Shown: positions 1 to 7,566, counted from the first letter of the stretch. The stretch is DNA of 18,827 nt from an uncultured Roseburia sp. (GCA_945928585.1 CAMENQ010000007.1:1-18827); one strand, 5' to 3'. Notes: a model not told the origin generated them from the letters alone. Made by a program: numbers and translations.

Positions 1-263
1 AGGCAAGTATTGTTGGATTGTTTGCTTTCGAAAATGTGGTGATAACTTCGTACACATCACTTGTTGGAGCTATAATATCTACTTTTGTAACATACCTTAT
101 ATCAAGTATACCTTCTCTTGATATAGATATAAATTACCCGTGGTATGCTTTTGTAATAACCGTGCTGTTCCTTTATTTGGTAAATGTGGTTGTAGGTATT
201 CTTCCTATAAGAAAGATATTGAAGCTGCCGCCTGCACAGTTAGCAGCCAAGTATGATATATAA
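1..263 (+). CDS. FtsX-type ABC transporter permease, C-terminal fragment
   Basis: This is the 3' end of a gene that starts before the window; the open frame begins at base 3 and stops with TAA at 261-263. About 86 residues are visible. They contain two hydrophobic stretches (roughly TSLVGAIISTFVTYLI and YAFVITVLFLYLVNVVVGIL) followed by a basic tail with PIRKILKLPPAQLAAKYDI, which resembles the end of FtsX/MacB-family permeases, where the last TM is followed by a P-hydrophobic-R/K-ILK motif. The fused ABC ATPase-permease starting 28 bases after the stop is very likely its partner, so the two would form one efflux or signalling ABC complex in the cytoplasmic membrane. The substrate cannot be told from this fragment. 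Confidence 0.75.
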   Translation, partial: ASIVGLFAFENVVITSYTSLVGAIISTFVTYLISSIPSLDIDINYPWYAFVITVLFLYLVNVVVGILPIRKILKLPPAQLAAKYDI

Positions 264-291
264 TCTTTATGGCGAAAGGCAGGTTGGTCAG

Positions 292-2985
292 ATGATTAAA
301 TTAGACAATGTATCTAAGTACTATGTGGGGAATAATGAAGTAGCACTTGGACTTAGAAAAATAAATCTTGAGTTTACAGTTGGCGAGATGGTAGCCATAA
401 CAGGAGAAAGCGGAAGTGGAAAATCCACGCTTTTAAATGTTCTAAGCGGCTCAGATACATATGAGGAGGGTGAACTGTATATTGATGGCAGGCCTACATC
501 ATATTATGATGAGACAGACTGGGAAAAATACAGGCGGGAAAATATAGGTTTTATATACCAAAGCTACAATCTTATAGACAGCTATACTGTGTATGAAAAC
601 GTAAATATAGCTTTAGTTATCAAGGGGGAAACAGGAGATAACAAAGGAAAGGTAATGGAGTATCTTAATAAAGTAGGGCTTGGTGAACACGCAGGGAAAA
701 AGGCGACACAGCTTTCAAGCGGTCAGAAGCAGAGGCTGTCCATAGCAAGGGCGCTTGCCAAGGAGACAGATATTATTGTGGCAGATGAGCCTACAGGCAA
801 TCTTGACAGCGAAAACAGTGCAGAGATAATGAAGATACTTCATAATATTGCAGAGGATAAACTTATTTTTGTGGTAACCCATAATTATGATGAGATAGAG
901 CCATACGCTACAAGAAAGATAAGAATGTATGACGGAGAGGTGGCAGAGGATATAATTCTAAGACCTAAAAGGCTGTCAGGAGCTTCAGAAAATACAGTGG
1001 AAGACAATATGAAAATGTCCCTGACGGAGAAAAAAATTTCTTTAAAGGAAGGAGCAGGAACAGCCGGAAATAAAGAGAAAAATAAAAAAGACAATAAAGA
1101 AGAAAAAGAAGATAGGAAAGAAGACAGGAAAGAAGAAAAACAAGCGGACAGGAAAGAAGAAAAGGAAGTTAAGAGAAAGATAGTTAATAAGATAGACAGG
1201 CTTAACAGGAAAAATAAGCCACTGACCTTTGTATTTCTTTTAAGCTTTATGGTGGCAGTGGCAGCCTCATTTTATATACTTCTTGGAAGCTTCTTCTCAA
1301 ATCTTGATAATACCACATCAAAGGTATTTGACAGCAAGAAATTTGACAATAAGGATATAAACAGAATTATTGTTATGAAGGAGGACGGCTCTGCCTTTGA
1401 AGACAGTGATGTAGAGGAAATAGAGAATATAGGCAGGGTAGACTGCGTTGACAAGTATGACTGTATGAGTGAAACATTCTATCTTCTCAATGAAAATGAG
1501 GATTATAGTTTTTATTATCATAAGAAGACGCGAAATACGGAGGAGCCGTCATATACACAGCCTCGTACAATAACAGGGGATAAGTATATGAAAAGCGTAA
1601 CCTGTATAGACGAAAGTGACCTTGCAGCAGGAACCATGCCTAAGGATATATATGATATAGCCGTATATTCTGAAGATGAGAGCCTCTTAGGAAGTACTAT
1701 TCGTATGTATCTGGGAAACAGACTGCTTTGGGGAACAGATCTGGCAGAAGTGGAATGCACGGTTACAGCTATATTAAAAGAAGAAACAGAGCAGATTTAC
1801 TTCTCAGAGCAGATGGGAGAAATGCTCGAAGCAGATCCAAATAAATATATAGATTATATTATTCAAAATGATGAAGGGTTTGAATTGGGTGGAACATACA
1901 ATAAAGTGGTGGTTCAGGTGCAACCTGTGGAACCGCCTGTGAATGATCCGTCGATACTTGAAACGGAATTAGACGAAGAAAATTATGAGGAAGAAGAAGA
2001 GAAATATGTAAATAATACAAGACTTGACATAGCCACAAGACCTATTTTTATGGTAAATAAAATGCTGACAGGAAACGAGGCAATAGTGTCTGACAAATTC
2101 AGGGCATCAGTGTATACAACAAGTGACGCAGGCATTGTTTATCCATATGATTTTTATAATATTGTATCTTTCGGAATAATAAACAATAAATATAATAACG
2201 ATATAGAAGTGGCGGAAATCATACTGGAAAACGCATCAGAAGCAGTGGAACACGTTAAAAAACATCCGGAATGGTTCGGTTCAAGTGAAGATGAGTATGA
2301 ACAAGAACTAAATTATGTTCAGGCGGAATACGAAAAGGCACTTGAAGATTATAATTCGCTGGCCAGACTAAGACATACCCACAGATCTGCTCTTGTACTA
2401 CAGCAGGATACATCACTTTCAACAATAAATGTTATTCAGGTGAGTGAGGAATTTTTTCAGCAGGAGATTGGATACAGACAGTCGACACAGATGGCAGTAT
2501 ATATAGATGACTATGCCTATGCAGATAATGTAATGAATACATTAAAGTCAAAAGGCTACGTGGCAGCAAGTGTATACAGGATTGGTGCTGTGGAATATGA
2601 TTGGAATCTTGTGGAGAGAAAAGCTACAAGCATGTTTGTATCGCTGGGAGCATTTGTGGTTATATTCCTTGTAGGTGTATTTATTCTTGGAATGATAATG
2701 AACTTAGGAGCAAGGGATTTTAAAATTCTGAGACTTCTTGGAATAGAGAGAAATGATTTAAACAGTATAAATAAAGTCAGCATAATAAAAAATATGGTTA
2801 TTGCAGTGGTAATATCGTTTATAATTATTTTTGCTCTCAATTTGTTTAATGTAACATATATAGTAAATATAGTAAAATATTACAGATGGTATTTTTACCT
2901 GATATATTTTACATTTATAGTGCTGTTCTGCCTGCTATTGTATGTAAGAAGCAGGGCAAGGGTGAAAAAAATGAGCAGGATGTAG
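292..2985 (+). CDS. ABC transporter: ATPase fused to FtsX/MacB-type permease
   Basis: An 897-aa fused ABC transporter subunit. Residues 1-225 are a LolD/MacB-like ATPase: Walker A GESGSGKST (38-46), Q-loop Gln 90, signature LSSGQ (141-145), Walker B IIVADEPTGNLD (161-172) and H-loop His 197. Residues 240-300 form a highly charged Lys/Glu linker built from 12-nt repeats. Residues 311-335 are TM1. An approximately 440-residue external domain follows, then three TMs near 781-805, 834-860 and 866-885 with the FtsX-like loop DFKILRLLGIERNDL. This ATPase-TM-periplasmic domain-3 TM order is that of MacB. I start at ATG 292 because AGGCAGG lies just upstream; an in-frame ATG at 253 overlaps the previous gene and has no ribosome site. 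It probably pairs with the upstream permease. Antimicrobial-peptide or lipoprotein export is possible, but the substrate is unknown. Confidence 0.9.
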   Translation: MIKLDNVSKYYVGNNEVALGLRKINLEFTVGEMVAITGESGSGKSTLLNVLSGSDTYEEGELYIDGRPTSYYDETDWEKYRRENIGFIYQSYNLIDSYTVYENVNIALVIKGETGDNKGKVMEYLNKVGLGEHAGKKATQLSSGQKQRLSIARALAKETDIIVADEPTGNLDSENSAEIMKILHNIAEDKLIFVVTHNYDEIEPYATRKIRMYDGEVAEDIILRPKRLSGASENTVEDNMKMSLTEKKISLKEGAGTAGNKEKNKKDNKEEKEDRKEDRKEEKQADRKEEKEVKRKIVNKIDRLNRKNKPLTFVFLLSFMVAVAASFYILLGSFFSNLDNTTSKVFDSKKFDNKDINRIIVMKEDGSAFEDSDVEEIENIGRVDCVDKYDCMSETFYLLNENEDYSFYYHKKTRNTEEPSYTQPRTITGDKYMKSVTCIDESDLAAGTMPKDIYDIAVYSEDESLLGSTIRMYLGNRLLWGTDLAEVECTVTAILKEETEQIYFSEQMGEMLEADPNKYIDYIIQNDEGFELGGTYNKVVVQVQPVEPPVNDPSILETELDEENYEEEEEKYVNNTRLDIATRPIFMVNKMLTGNEAIVSDKFRASVYTTSDAGIVYPYDFYNIVSFGIINNKYNNDIEVAEIILENASEAVEHVKKHPEWFGSSEDEYEQELNYVQAEYEKALEDYNSLARLRHTHRSALVLQQDTSLSTINVIQVSEEFFQQEIGYRQSTQMAVYIDDYAYADNVMNTLKSKGYVAASVYRIGAVEYDWNLVERKATSMFVSLGAFVVIFLVGVFILGMIMNLGARDFKILRLLGIERNDLNSINKVSIIKNMVIAVVISFIIIFALNLFNVTYIVNIVKYYRWYFYLIYFTFIVLFCLLLYVRSRARVKKMSRM

Positions 2986-3006
2986 AAATCACCGATTTGA
3001 AAGCTG

Positions 3007-3040
3007 TGACCGGTTGATGCATATGTATCAACCGGTCACA
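3007..3040. repeat. 34-bp near-perfect palindrome
   Basis: GTGACCGGTTGAT and ATCAACCGGTCAC are 13-bp perfect arms around an 8-nt centre that contains CATATG, so the whole element is almost one continuous palindrome. It lies 21 bases after the stop of the ABC gene in a convergent gap. There is no run of T after either arm, so it is not a standard intrinsic terminator; it could be a cruciform, a protein site or a U-tail-less terminator. Confidence 0.7.
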
Positions 3041-3041
3041 A

Positions 3042-3201
3042 CTGCTTGCGGCGCATTAGTAACATATAGTAAAGCCATAAAAGCAATAACCAAAATTAGT
3101 ATCATAAGCGCCGCTGCCTGCGGCGCTTTAGTAACATATAGTAAAGCCATAAAAGCAATAACCAAAATTAGTATCATAAGCACCGCTGCCTGCGGCGCTT
3201 T
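3042..3201. repeat. 72-bp tandem repeat, two full copies plus 16 bp
   Basis: Copies run 3042-3113 and 3114-3185, with a partial third copy at 3186-3201. They differ at only a few positions (for example TTGCGGCGCA versus CTGCGGCGCT, and AAGCGCCG versus AAGCACCG). Each unit carries an A/T-rich part with TAAAGCCATAAAAGCAATAA and ends in a G/C hairpin, CGCCGCTGCCTGCGGCG. The array fills the gap between two convergent genes and ends at the stop codon of hslO. The hairpin part resembles those of the dispersed repeats at 11337 and 16552. Confidence 0.85.
3108..3129 (+). terminator. Hairpin in the tandem repeat, first copy
   Basis: GCGCCGC (3108-3114), loop TGCCT, GCGGCGC (3120-3126): a perfect 7-bp G/C stem followed by only TTT. 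It lies downstream of the ABC transporter gene and could terminate it, but the short T tail makes it weak. Confidence 0.5.
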
Positions 3202-3206
3202 GTTTT
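3180..3206 (+). terminator. Hairpin in the tandem repeat, second copy, with T-rich tail
   Basis: GCACCGC (3180-3186), loop TGCCT, GCGGCGC (3192-3198), with one A-C mismatch, then TTTGTTTT. This copy has the better T tail and is the most likely transcription terminator of the ABC transporter operon. Its tail overlaps the stop codon of the convergent hslO gene. Confidence 0.6.
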
Positions 3207-4077
3207 AGCGTCCGAGAAGTCCCTTTAATTCCTCAATGGAAAATACATAATTTGTATTACAGAAATGGCAGTTTACCTCAATTTCCTTACCATCATCTAT
3301 CATAGACTGGAGTTCTTTTCTGCCTACACTTATGAGAGCCTTTGAAACACGCTCCTTACTGCAGTTGCAGTGATACTGTGTAGGTAATGTGTCTGTTATT
3401 TCTAAATCAAAGCCGTCAAGGACGCGTTTTAAAATGCCTTCCGGAGACAGTCCTTCATCAAGCATGGAAGTTACAGAGGAGATATTTTTTATATTAGCCT
3501 CAAGCTTGTCAATAATCTCGTCAGAAGCGAAAGGCATAAGCTGTATAATAAAGCCGCCTGCCTGTCTTACGGTATTATCTTTATTCATAAGGACGCCAAG
3601 ACCTACAGAGGTAGGAACCTGTTCACTTGTAGCAAAATAGTATGTTAAATCTTCAGCGATTTCTCCTGTAATAAGGCCTACTGTGCCAACATAAGGCTCC
3701 TTAAGTCCCATATCCTTTATGACACGAAGTGTTCCGTTTCCTATGGCACCGCCCACATCAAGCTTACCAAGATAATTAGGCGGATTTTGGAATGAAGGAT
3801 TACTTATATAGCCTTTAACGTTTGCTTTGGAATCGGCGGTAACACTTGTTTTTCCCATTGGTCCGTCTGCATTTATAATAAGGGACAGTAAATCCTTATC
3901 TCCCTTCATCATGCTGCCCATCATACCTGCTGCCGTAAGCAGACGTCCAAGTGCGGCTGTTCCTACAGGGCTTGTTTCGTGAATTATACGCGCATGCTCC
4001 ACAAGTTCCCTTGTGGTACTGGCAAATGCCCTGATCTGGCTGTCAGCGGCAGTTGCTCTTATTATATAATCTGACAT
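3205..4077 (-). CDS. hslO: Hsp33 redox-regulated chaperone
   Basis: This 290-aa protein matches Hsp33 in length and layout. Hsp33 is a cytoplasmic holdase that is inactive while reduced and zinc-bound; it unfolds and binds client proteins once its cysteines are oxidised. The N-terminal domain (residues 1 to about 225) carries family-like stretches such as GTAALGRLLTAAGMMG and GGFIIQLMP. The C-terminal zinc switch is intact: CNC (Cys 237 and 239) and CHFC (Cys 270 and 273), the expected CxC...CxxC arrangement. The start at 4077 is supported by AGGA about 8 bases upstream. It lies 9 bases after the methyltransferase stop on the same strand, so the two are probably co-transcribed. Confidence 0.96.
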   Translation of the reverse strand: MSDYIIRATAADSQIRAFASTTRELVEHARIIHETSPVGTAALGRLLTAAGMMGSMMKGDKDLLSLIINADGPMGKTSVTADSKANVKGYISNPSFQNPPNYLGKLDVGGAIGNGTLRVIKDMGLKEPYVGTVGLITGEIAEDLTYYFATSEQVPTSVGLGVLMNKDNTVRQAGGFIIQLMPFASDEIIDKLEANIKNISSVTSMLDEGLSPEGILKRVLDGFDLEITDTLPTQYHCNCSKERVSKALISVGRKELQSMIDDGKEIEVNCHFCNTNYVFSIEELKGLLGR

Positions 4078-4086
4078 AGTGTTTTC

Positions 4087-4860
4087 CTACTTTCTTTTTT
4101 TGTTTTCATTGTGATTTATGGTTTCTCTTGCAATAACATATATTCTTTCACAGTTATCATCAGGTTCGTCATGTGTAAAAGCCTTATAGCAGGCTTCAAA
4201 CTTAAGTCCTGATAATTCCAGTGCTGACTTTATTTCATCTAAGGTATACACTCTTTGAATGTGGGTTTCCTGATGCTTTTCGTACAGTCCGTTTTCCAGT
4301 TTTTCAAATATGGTCATATCATACTGGTTTATTTTTTTATCGGCAAAATAGCTGTTTTCCCATATAAAGCTGCCTTCATCCCTGTTTTCGGCAATAACGG
4401 AATCAGCAATAGCTGTATACTTCTTTTCAGTGGTCATATCAAATATGAATATTCCGTCAGGGTCAAGGTAATTATTCACTAAAGAAAAAACCTCCACAAG
4501 CTCATTGAAATCAGTAATATAATTAAGGGAATCGCATATGCTGACTACGGCAGCCACGGTGCCGTACAGTTCAAATTCTCGCATATCCTGAAGAAGATAT
4601 AGTATGTCAAGACCCTTATCATATGCTTTATCCATGGCGACATTAAGCATTTCATCTGAATTGTCAATGCCTATCATATCATAGCCGGCAGCAGCCAAAA
4701 ACTCCGTCATATTGCCGGTGCCGCAGCCAAGGTCTAAGATTATACCTGTATTTATATTGTACTCTGCAAGCAGCGAGCGAAGATAAACAGACCATTCCTC
4801 ATAGGGAATATTGTCCATAAAAAGGTCGTATAGCGCTGCAAGTCCTGTATATGGCTCCAT
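4087..4860 (-). CDS. Class I SAM-dependent methyltransferase
   Basis: A 257-aa soluble methyltransferase. Motif I is ILDLGCGTG (residues 41-49), the acidic residue after strand 2 is Asp 66 in GIDNSDEML, and the motif IV region is VVSICDSLNYI (about 106-115). The second half (EKKYTAIAD...WENSYFADKKINQYDMTIF) resembles the beta-rich insert of small-molecule or uncharacterised methyltransferases that often sit beside Hsp33 or RlmH-type genes in Clostridia; that neighbourhood point is from memory. The substrate cannot be predicted. The start at 4860 has AGGAG 6 bases upstream. It is first in a two-gene operon with hslO. Confidence 0.85.
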   Translation of the reverse strand: MEPYTGLAALYDLFMDNIPYEEWSVYLRSLLAEYNINTGIILDLGCGTGNMTEFLAAAGYDMIGIDNSDEMLNVAMDKAYDKGLDILYLLQDMREFELYGTVAAVVSICDSLNYITDFNELVEVFSLVNNYLDPDGIFIFDMTTEKKYTAIADSVIAENRDEGSFIWENSYFADKKINQYDMTIFEKLENGLYEKHQETHIQRVYTLDEIKSALELSGLKFEACYKAFTHDEPDDNCERIYVIARETINHNENKKRK

Positions 4861-4896
4861 AATTTCTCCTATATAGTATTATTTCTGAAAATTAAC

Positions 4897-4924
4897 TTTA
4901 TAAGCTTATCAGCTTTTAATGCAA
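4897..4924 (-). promoter_or_regulatory. Candidate promoter of the methyltransferase-hslO operon
   Basis: Read on the minus strand: TTGCAT, 16-bp spacer, TATAAA, about 36 bases before the start codon. A TTGACT lies a little further upstream and could be an alternative -35. A perfect palindrome ATAAGCTTAT (4900-4909) overlaps the spacer side of the -10 box and might be an operator. Confidence 0.45.
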
Positions 4925-4992
4925 AAGTCAATAAACATCACTTTTTTTGATGATTTTAGGGTATCAGCAAGACTGAACTGTTACATTTTAGC

Positions 4993-5022
4993 TTGTAAAG
5001 AATGTGTTTAATGTGTTAAAAT
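4993..5022 (+). promoter_or_regulatory. Candidate sigma-A promoter of the 5070 membrane-protein gene
   Basis: TTGTAA (4993-4998), 18-bp spacer, TAAAAT (5017-5022), with TGTG placed one base before the -10 box, the Gram-positive extended -10 pattern. The 16 bases 5007-5022 are identical to those at 10048-10063 before yerC. Confidence 0.6.
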
Positions 5023-5069
5023 AAAAAAGTCATAAAGAGCAGATTAACGAAGACAAGAGGGGCAGGTAA

Positions 5070-6134
5070 ATGGAACAGGAAAAGAAAAATGATTATTCGT
5101 CAAAAAAAATATACAGGGCTATAAGGTTTGTCAGTTTAAGAAATTTGATTTTACCTGTTATTTCTGTAGCTATAGCTTTAAGCATATATTATGTTTTACC
5201 ATTTAGGGATGCATTCACGCCAATGAAGGCAAAAAGCTCCACAGAAGCAATAAAGCTGTATAATCAGGGACACAAATATGTAAGCCTTAACATAGACAAG
5301 CTGTATTATACAGGTTTTGATATTATGGCAGATGGTGAGGTAACAGGTTCTTATTATTATGAAATTGTAGATAATAAATGCACATTTTATATTTTAAGCG
5401 GAAGTTTGGTGAAAGATAAACCACAGCAACTTGAGAATGTCAGCATAACAGCAAAAATGAAAGAGCCGGACGGACTTTTGGAAAATATGATTACTGCATT
5501 TTCATTAACTATAGGATGGACTGCAGAGGGAGTGTCAAGTGCATCAGGCACTGTAGTTATGGATCAGACAGGGTATTATCTTGAGCGATATGTGGCAGGA
5601 TTTGTTGTTATTTTGGCTGATATTATATACAGTATGGTATTTGTAACTATGAATATAATATTTATTCTTATGCCGGGTATACATATTTCACTGTTAAGAT
5701 ATTATGCTCACAGACCGTTTGGCATAAAGAAAGCAATTAAGGAACTGGAACAGGATTTTGAGGAAAGATATGTTTTGAATGCCGGAAATATGTATATTAC
5801 TGAAAATTTCTTTTTTAATTTAGGAAAAAAAGAGGTAAATATAATATCTCTGAAAAATATTGTTTTAGGATATGAGCACAGCAGGCTTATATCTATTTTT
5901 GGAATACATCTGAAGATGAAACATACACTGTATTTTATGGGGATACACGGAGAGAAAATTATTTCGTCTGAAAAGAATACGCAGGATGTAATGGTTGTTA
6001 TGGATTACCTTAAAGAGAATTATCCTGATATTATATGGGGACATACTAAGGAAAATAAATTGGAGGCAAAGGCACGCATTAAGGAACATAATGCATTAGC
6101 TCACAGCAATAAGCATAAAAAAAACATCGAGTAG
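5070..6134 (+). CDS. Two-TM membrane protein, unknown function
   Basis: I do not recognise this 354-aa protein with certainty. TM1 is at residues 25-45 (LILPVISVAIALSIYYVLPF) and TM2 at about 175-207. Between them is a beta-rich external domain of about 130 residues. After TM2 comes a cytoplasmic region: a basic loop (RPFGIKKAIKELEQDF), then a beta-rich domain from about 238 to 325 with NMYITENFFFNLGKK and ending in YPDIIWGHTKEN. That domain looks like the PH-like or DUF6709-type modules of Firmicute membrane proteins; this is from memory. The start is supported by GAGGGG 7 bases upstream and a clear promoter. It is a single-gene unit whose stop codon lies inside the terminator stem. A sensory or envelope-stress role is only a guess. 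Confidence 0.8.
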   Translation: MEQEKKNDYSSKKIYRAIRFVSLRNLILPVISVAIALSIYYVLPFRDAFTPMKAKSSTEAIKLYNQGHKYVSLNIDKLYYTGFDIMADGEVTGSYYYEIVDNKCTFYILSGSLVKDKPQQLENVSITAKMKEPDGLLENMITAFSLTIGWTAEGVSSASGTVVMDQTGYYLERYVAGFVVILADIIYSMVFVTMNIIFILMPGIHISLLRYYAHRPFGIKKAIKELEQDFEERYVLNAGNMYITENFFFNLGKKEVNIISLKNIVLGYEHSRLISIFGIHLKMKHTLYFMGIHGEKIISSEKNTQDVMVVMDYLKENYPDIIWGHTKENKLEAKARIKEHNALAHSNKHKKNIE

Positions 6135-6157
6135 ATTTACTACCCGATGTTTTTTTT
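6117..6157. terminator. Bidirectional intrinsic terminator
   Basis: ACATCG-a-GTAG (6124-6134), loop ATTTA, CTAC-c-CGATGT (6140-6150), flanked by A7 on the left and T8 on the right, so it has a U tail on both strands. It ends the 5070 gene on the plus strand, whose TAG stop (6132-6134) is part of the stem, and is placed to stop cspA transcription on the minus strand. Confidence 0.88.
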
Positions 6158-6242
6158 AATCTGTAAAACAACTGCAATTTCCTTTATAAAAACTTAAAAC
6201 ATAAATTCTATATTGAAAAAGGCACATTATCTTTACTGCCGA

Positions 6243-6440
6243 TTAAACTCTTGTTACGTTGATAGCCTGAGGTCCTTTTTCACCATCAGTTACATCAAAC
6301 TCTACAGCAGCACCTTCCTCTAAAGACTTAAAGCCCTCAGCAGCGATGCCTGAGTAATGTACAAATACATCATTTCCTGCCTCATCAGAGATGAAACCGT
6401 AACCTTTTTGGTTGTTGAACCACTTAACTGTACCTTTCAT
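6243..6440 (-). CDS. cspA: Cold-shock protein, CspA family
   Basis: A 65-aa single cold-shock domain, the full family length. It binds single-stranded RNA and DNA and acts as an RNA chaperone in the cytoplasm. Both RNA-binding motifs are present: RNP1 KGYGFI (residues 12-17) and RNP2 VFVHY (25-29), along with the WFN start (7-9) and the typical GPQAINV ending. The start at 6440 has GGAGG 6 bases upstream. The gene stands alone with its own strong promoter and a short leader containing an 8-bp hairpin. Whether this copy is cold-induced or constitutive cannot be told from sequence. Confidence 0.96.
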   Translation of the reverse strand: MKGTVKWFNNQKGYGFISDEAGNDVFVHYSGIAAEGFKSLEEGAAVEFDVTDGEKGPQAINVTRV

Positions 6441-6466
6441 TGTGTACCTCCAAAAAAAATAAATAT

Positions 6467-6490
6467 GTTACTTTTTATTATCAAAGTAAC
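6467..6490 (-). promoter_or_regulatory. Hairpin in the cspA leader
   Basis: On the minus strand GTTACTTT, an 8-nt loop, and AAAGTAAC form a perfect 8-bp stem close to the predicted transcript 5' end and upstream of the GGAGG site. A 5' stem of this kind may stabilise the mRNA or affect translation with temperature. Confidence 0.6.
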
Positions 6491-6497
6491 AGTCTAA

Positions 6498-6526
6498 ATT
6501 TTAACATAGTTAGGAGGGAAAGTCAA
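6498..6526 (-). promoter_or_regulatory. cspA promoter
   Basis: On the minus strand TTGACT, exact 17-bp spacer, TAAAAT, with TATG one base before the -10 box. Five of six bases match each consensus hexamer. Predicted transcription start near 6491, giving a leader of about 50 bases. Confidence 0.8.
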
Positions 6527-6559
6527 ACAAAAAGTAAATTATAGCGATTAGTTCAGCAA

Positions 6560-7213
6560 TCAGAGGGACAGCAGAAGTTTACCAAGCTCATCTGTTGTAT
6601 GTACCACATAATCAGCTCCGGCGGCTTCAAGCTCACCTTTTTTAGCAAAACCATAATACACTCCTATTGACTCAATACCGGCTTCCCTGGCACCGAGAAT
6701 ATCATGTTCCCTGTCTCCTATCATAATTACCCTTTCCTTGCAATCAACAGCATTAAGCCGTATAAGCTCCTCATTGATTACTTCTGTTTTATTAGAACGT
6801 GAATTATCTAAAAGACTTCCTGTGATTCGAGTAAAATATTTGGAAAAGCCAAATTTATCCAGTATACGTTCAGCAAAAACTTCCGGCTTTGAAGTGGCTA
6901 TACCTAAAGTTTTTCCTTTGGATTTTAAAGCAGCCAGCATATCTTCGATCCCTTCATATGGAGCACATTCAAATATGCCCTTATCCTTATAACGCTCTCT
7001 GTATTTGGCAGCAGCCTCCACGCTCTTTTGCTCATCAAAGTCGTAAAACATATGAAAAGATTGGTGAAGAGGAGGACCAATAAATTTTTCAAGGCTGTCC
7101 GGGTTGTCCTCATGTATACCGTAAAAATCCAAAGCATACTGTACACAGTTTACAATGCCTGGCTTGGTGTTAAAAAGTGTTCCGTCTAAATCAAATAATA
7201 ATATATCTTTCAT
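6560..7213 (-). CDS. HAD-family phosphatase, phosphoglycolate phosphatase-like
   Basis: A 217-aa HAD hydrolase of the Gph/PpaX/YjjG type with an alpha-helical cap after motif I. Motif I is DLDGT (Asp 8 nucleophile, Asp 10), motif II is ATSKP (Thr 107), motif III is Lys 142 in SNKTEVI, and motif IV is GDREHD (Asp 167 and 171). All catalytic residues are present. It is a cytoplasmic Mg-dependent phosphatase; plausible substrates are phosphoglycolate, pyrophosphate or nucleotide monophosphates, but the sequence does not decide between them. The start at 7213 has GGAG 7 bases upstream. It stands alone between cspA and the degraded region. Confidence 0.9.
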   Translation of the reverse strand: MKDILLFDLDGTLFNTKPGIVNCVQYALDFYGIHEDNPDSLEKFIGPPLHQSFHMFYDFDEQKSVEAAAKYRERYKDKGIFECAPYEGIEDMLAALKSKGKTLGIATSKPEVFAERILDKFGFSKYFTRITGSLLDNSRSNKTEVINEELIRLNAVDCKERVIMIGDREHDILGAREAGIESIGVYYGFAKKGELEAAGADYVVHTTDELGKLLLSL

Positions 7214-7467
7214 AAGTATGCTCCTTAAAATTTGTCTGCAGATATGTATTATACAGTAAAAAAAGAAATTTGGGAAGATGCATATAACAGTTCAGCACTG
7301 CCGATACCTGCAGCTTGGGAACCGGCTTCTATGGTGACGGATGCGGCTTAACTCAGCCACTTCCTCAGACAGACGGTCTCTGCTAAGAAGTTGATTTTAT
7401 TTTTCTATTCTGTTTAATAAAAACAGATTGTTCTCAGTGATAAAACTTTATAAGTACAGTGATAAAC
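7214..7467. other. Non-coding, probably degraded stretch
   Basis: Apart from the minus-strand HAD promoter, I see no intact gene. A plus-strand frame runs from ATG 7244 to TAA 7349-7351 (35 codons) and then stays open for 21 more codons to a double TAA at 7414. The middle part (about 7295-7385) is richer in G/C than its surroundings. A short direct repeat CAGTGATAAA occurs at 7435-7444 and 7457-7466. TTGATT-17-TTAATA (7391-7419) could be a promoter for what follows. The whole looks like leftover sequence from a deletion rather than a working unit. Confidence 0.4.
7248..7276 (-). promoter_or_regulatory. Promoter of the HAD phosphatase gene
   Basis: On the minus strand TTCCCA, 17-bp spacer, perfect TATAAT (plus-strand 7248-7253). 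The predicted start leaves a leader of about 28 bases with the GGAG site. Confidence 0.6.
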
Positions 7468-7535
7468 GGAGGATAAAAAATATGAAAAGAAGGAGCTGCT
7501 TTACATATAGAGAACGGAACAGCTGTTTTAAATGA
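7468..7535 (+). promoter_or_regulatory. Orphan ribosome site and ATG before the surface-protein gene
   Basis: GGAGGA (7468-7473) lies 8 bases before ATG 7482, an excellent start signal. From that ATG the frame gives only 17 codons and stops at TGA 7533-7535. The surface-protein frame is one base off; removing one A from the AAAA run at 7485-7488 would join this ATG to it. This is probably the original start of the gene, now disconnected. Confidence 0.6.
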
Positions 7536-7566
7536 TGCAATAATTGAAAAGTGTCTGTCAAATAGT

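Noticed and set aside
253..291. Upstream start of the ABC transporter gene at ATG 253
   Set aside because: It overlaps the preceding gene, has no Shine-Dalgarno sequence, and adds residues before the normal ABC start MIKLDNVSKYY.
3042..3201. CRISPR-like repeat array
   Set aside because: Repeats are contiguous with no unique spacers, and there are no cas genes.
3014..3208. A 64-codon plus-strand frame with a 24-residue internal repeat
   Set aside because: It is produced by the 72-bp tandem repeat, has no ribosome site, contains the palindrome and both hairpins, and runs into the hslO stop. I treat it as non-coding.
7214..7566. Insertion sequence remnant
   Set aside because: No transposase motif, terminal inverted repeats or target duplication could be seen; only a short CAGTGATAAA direct repeat.
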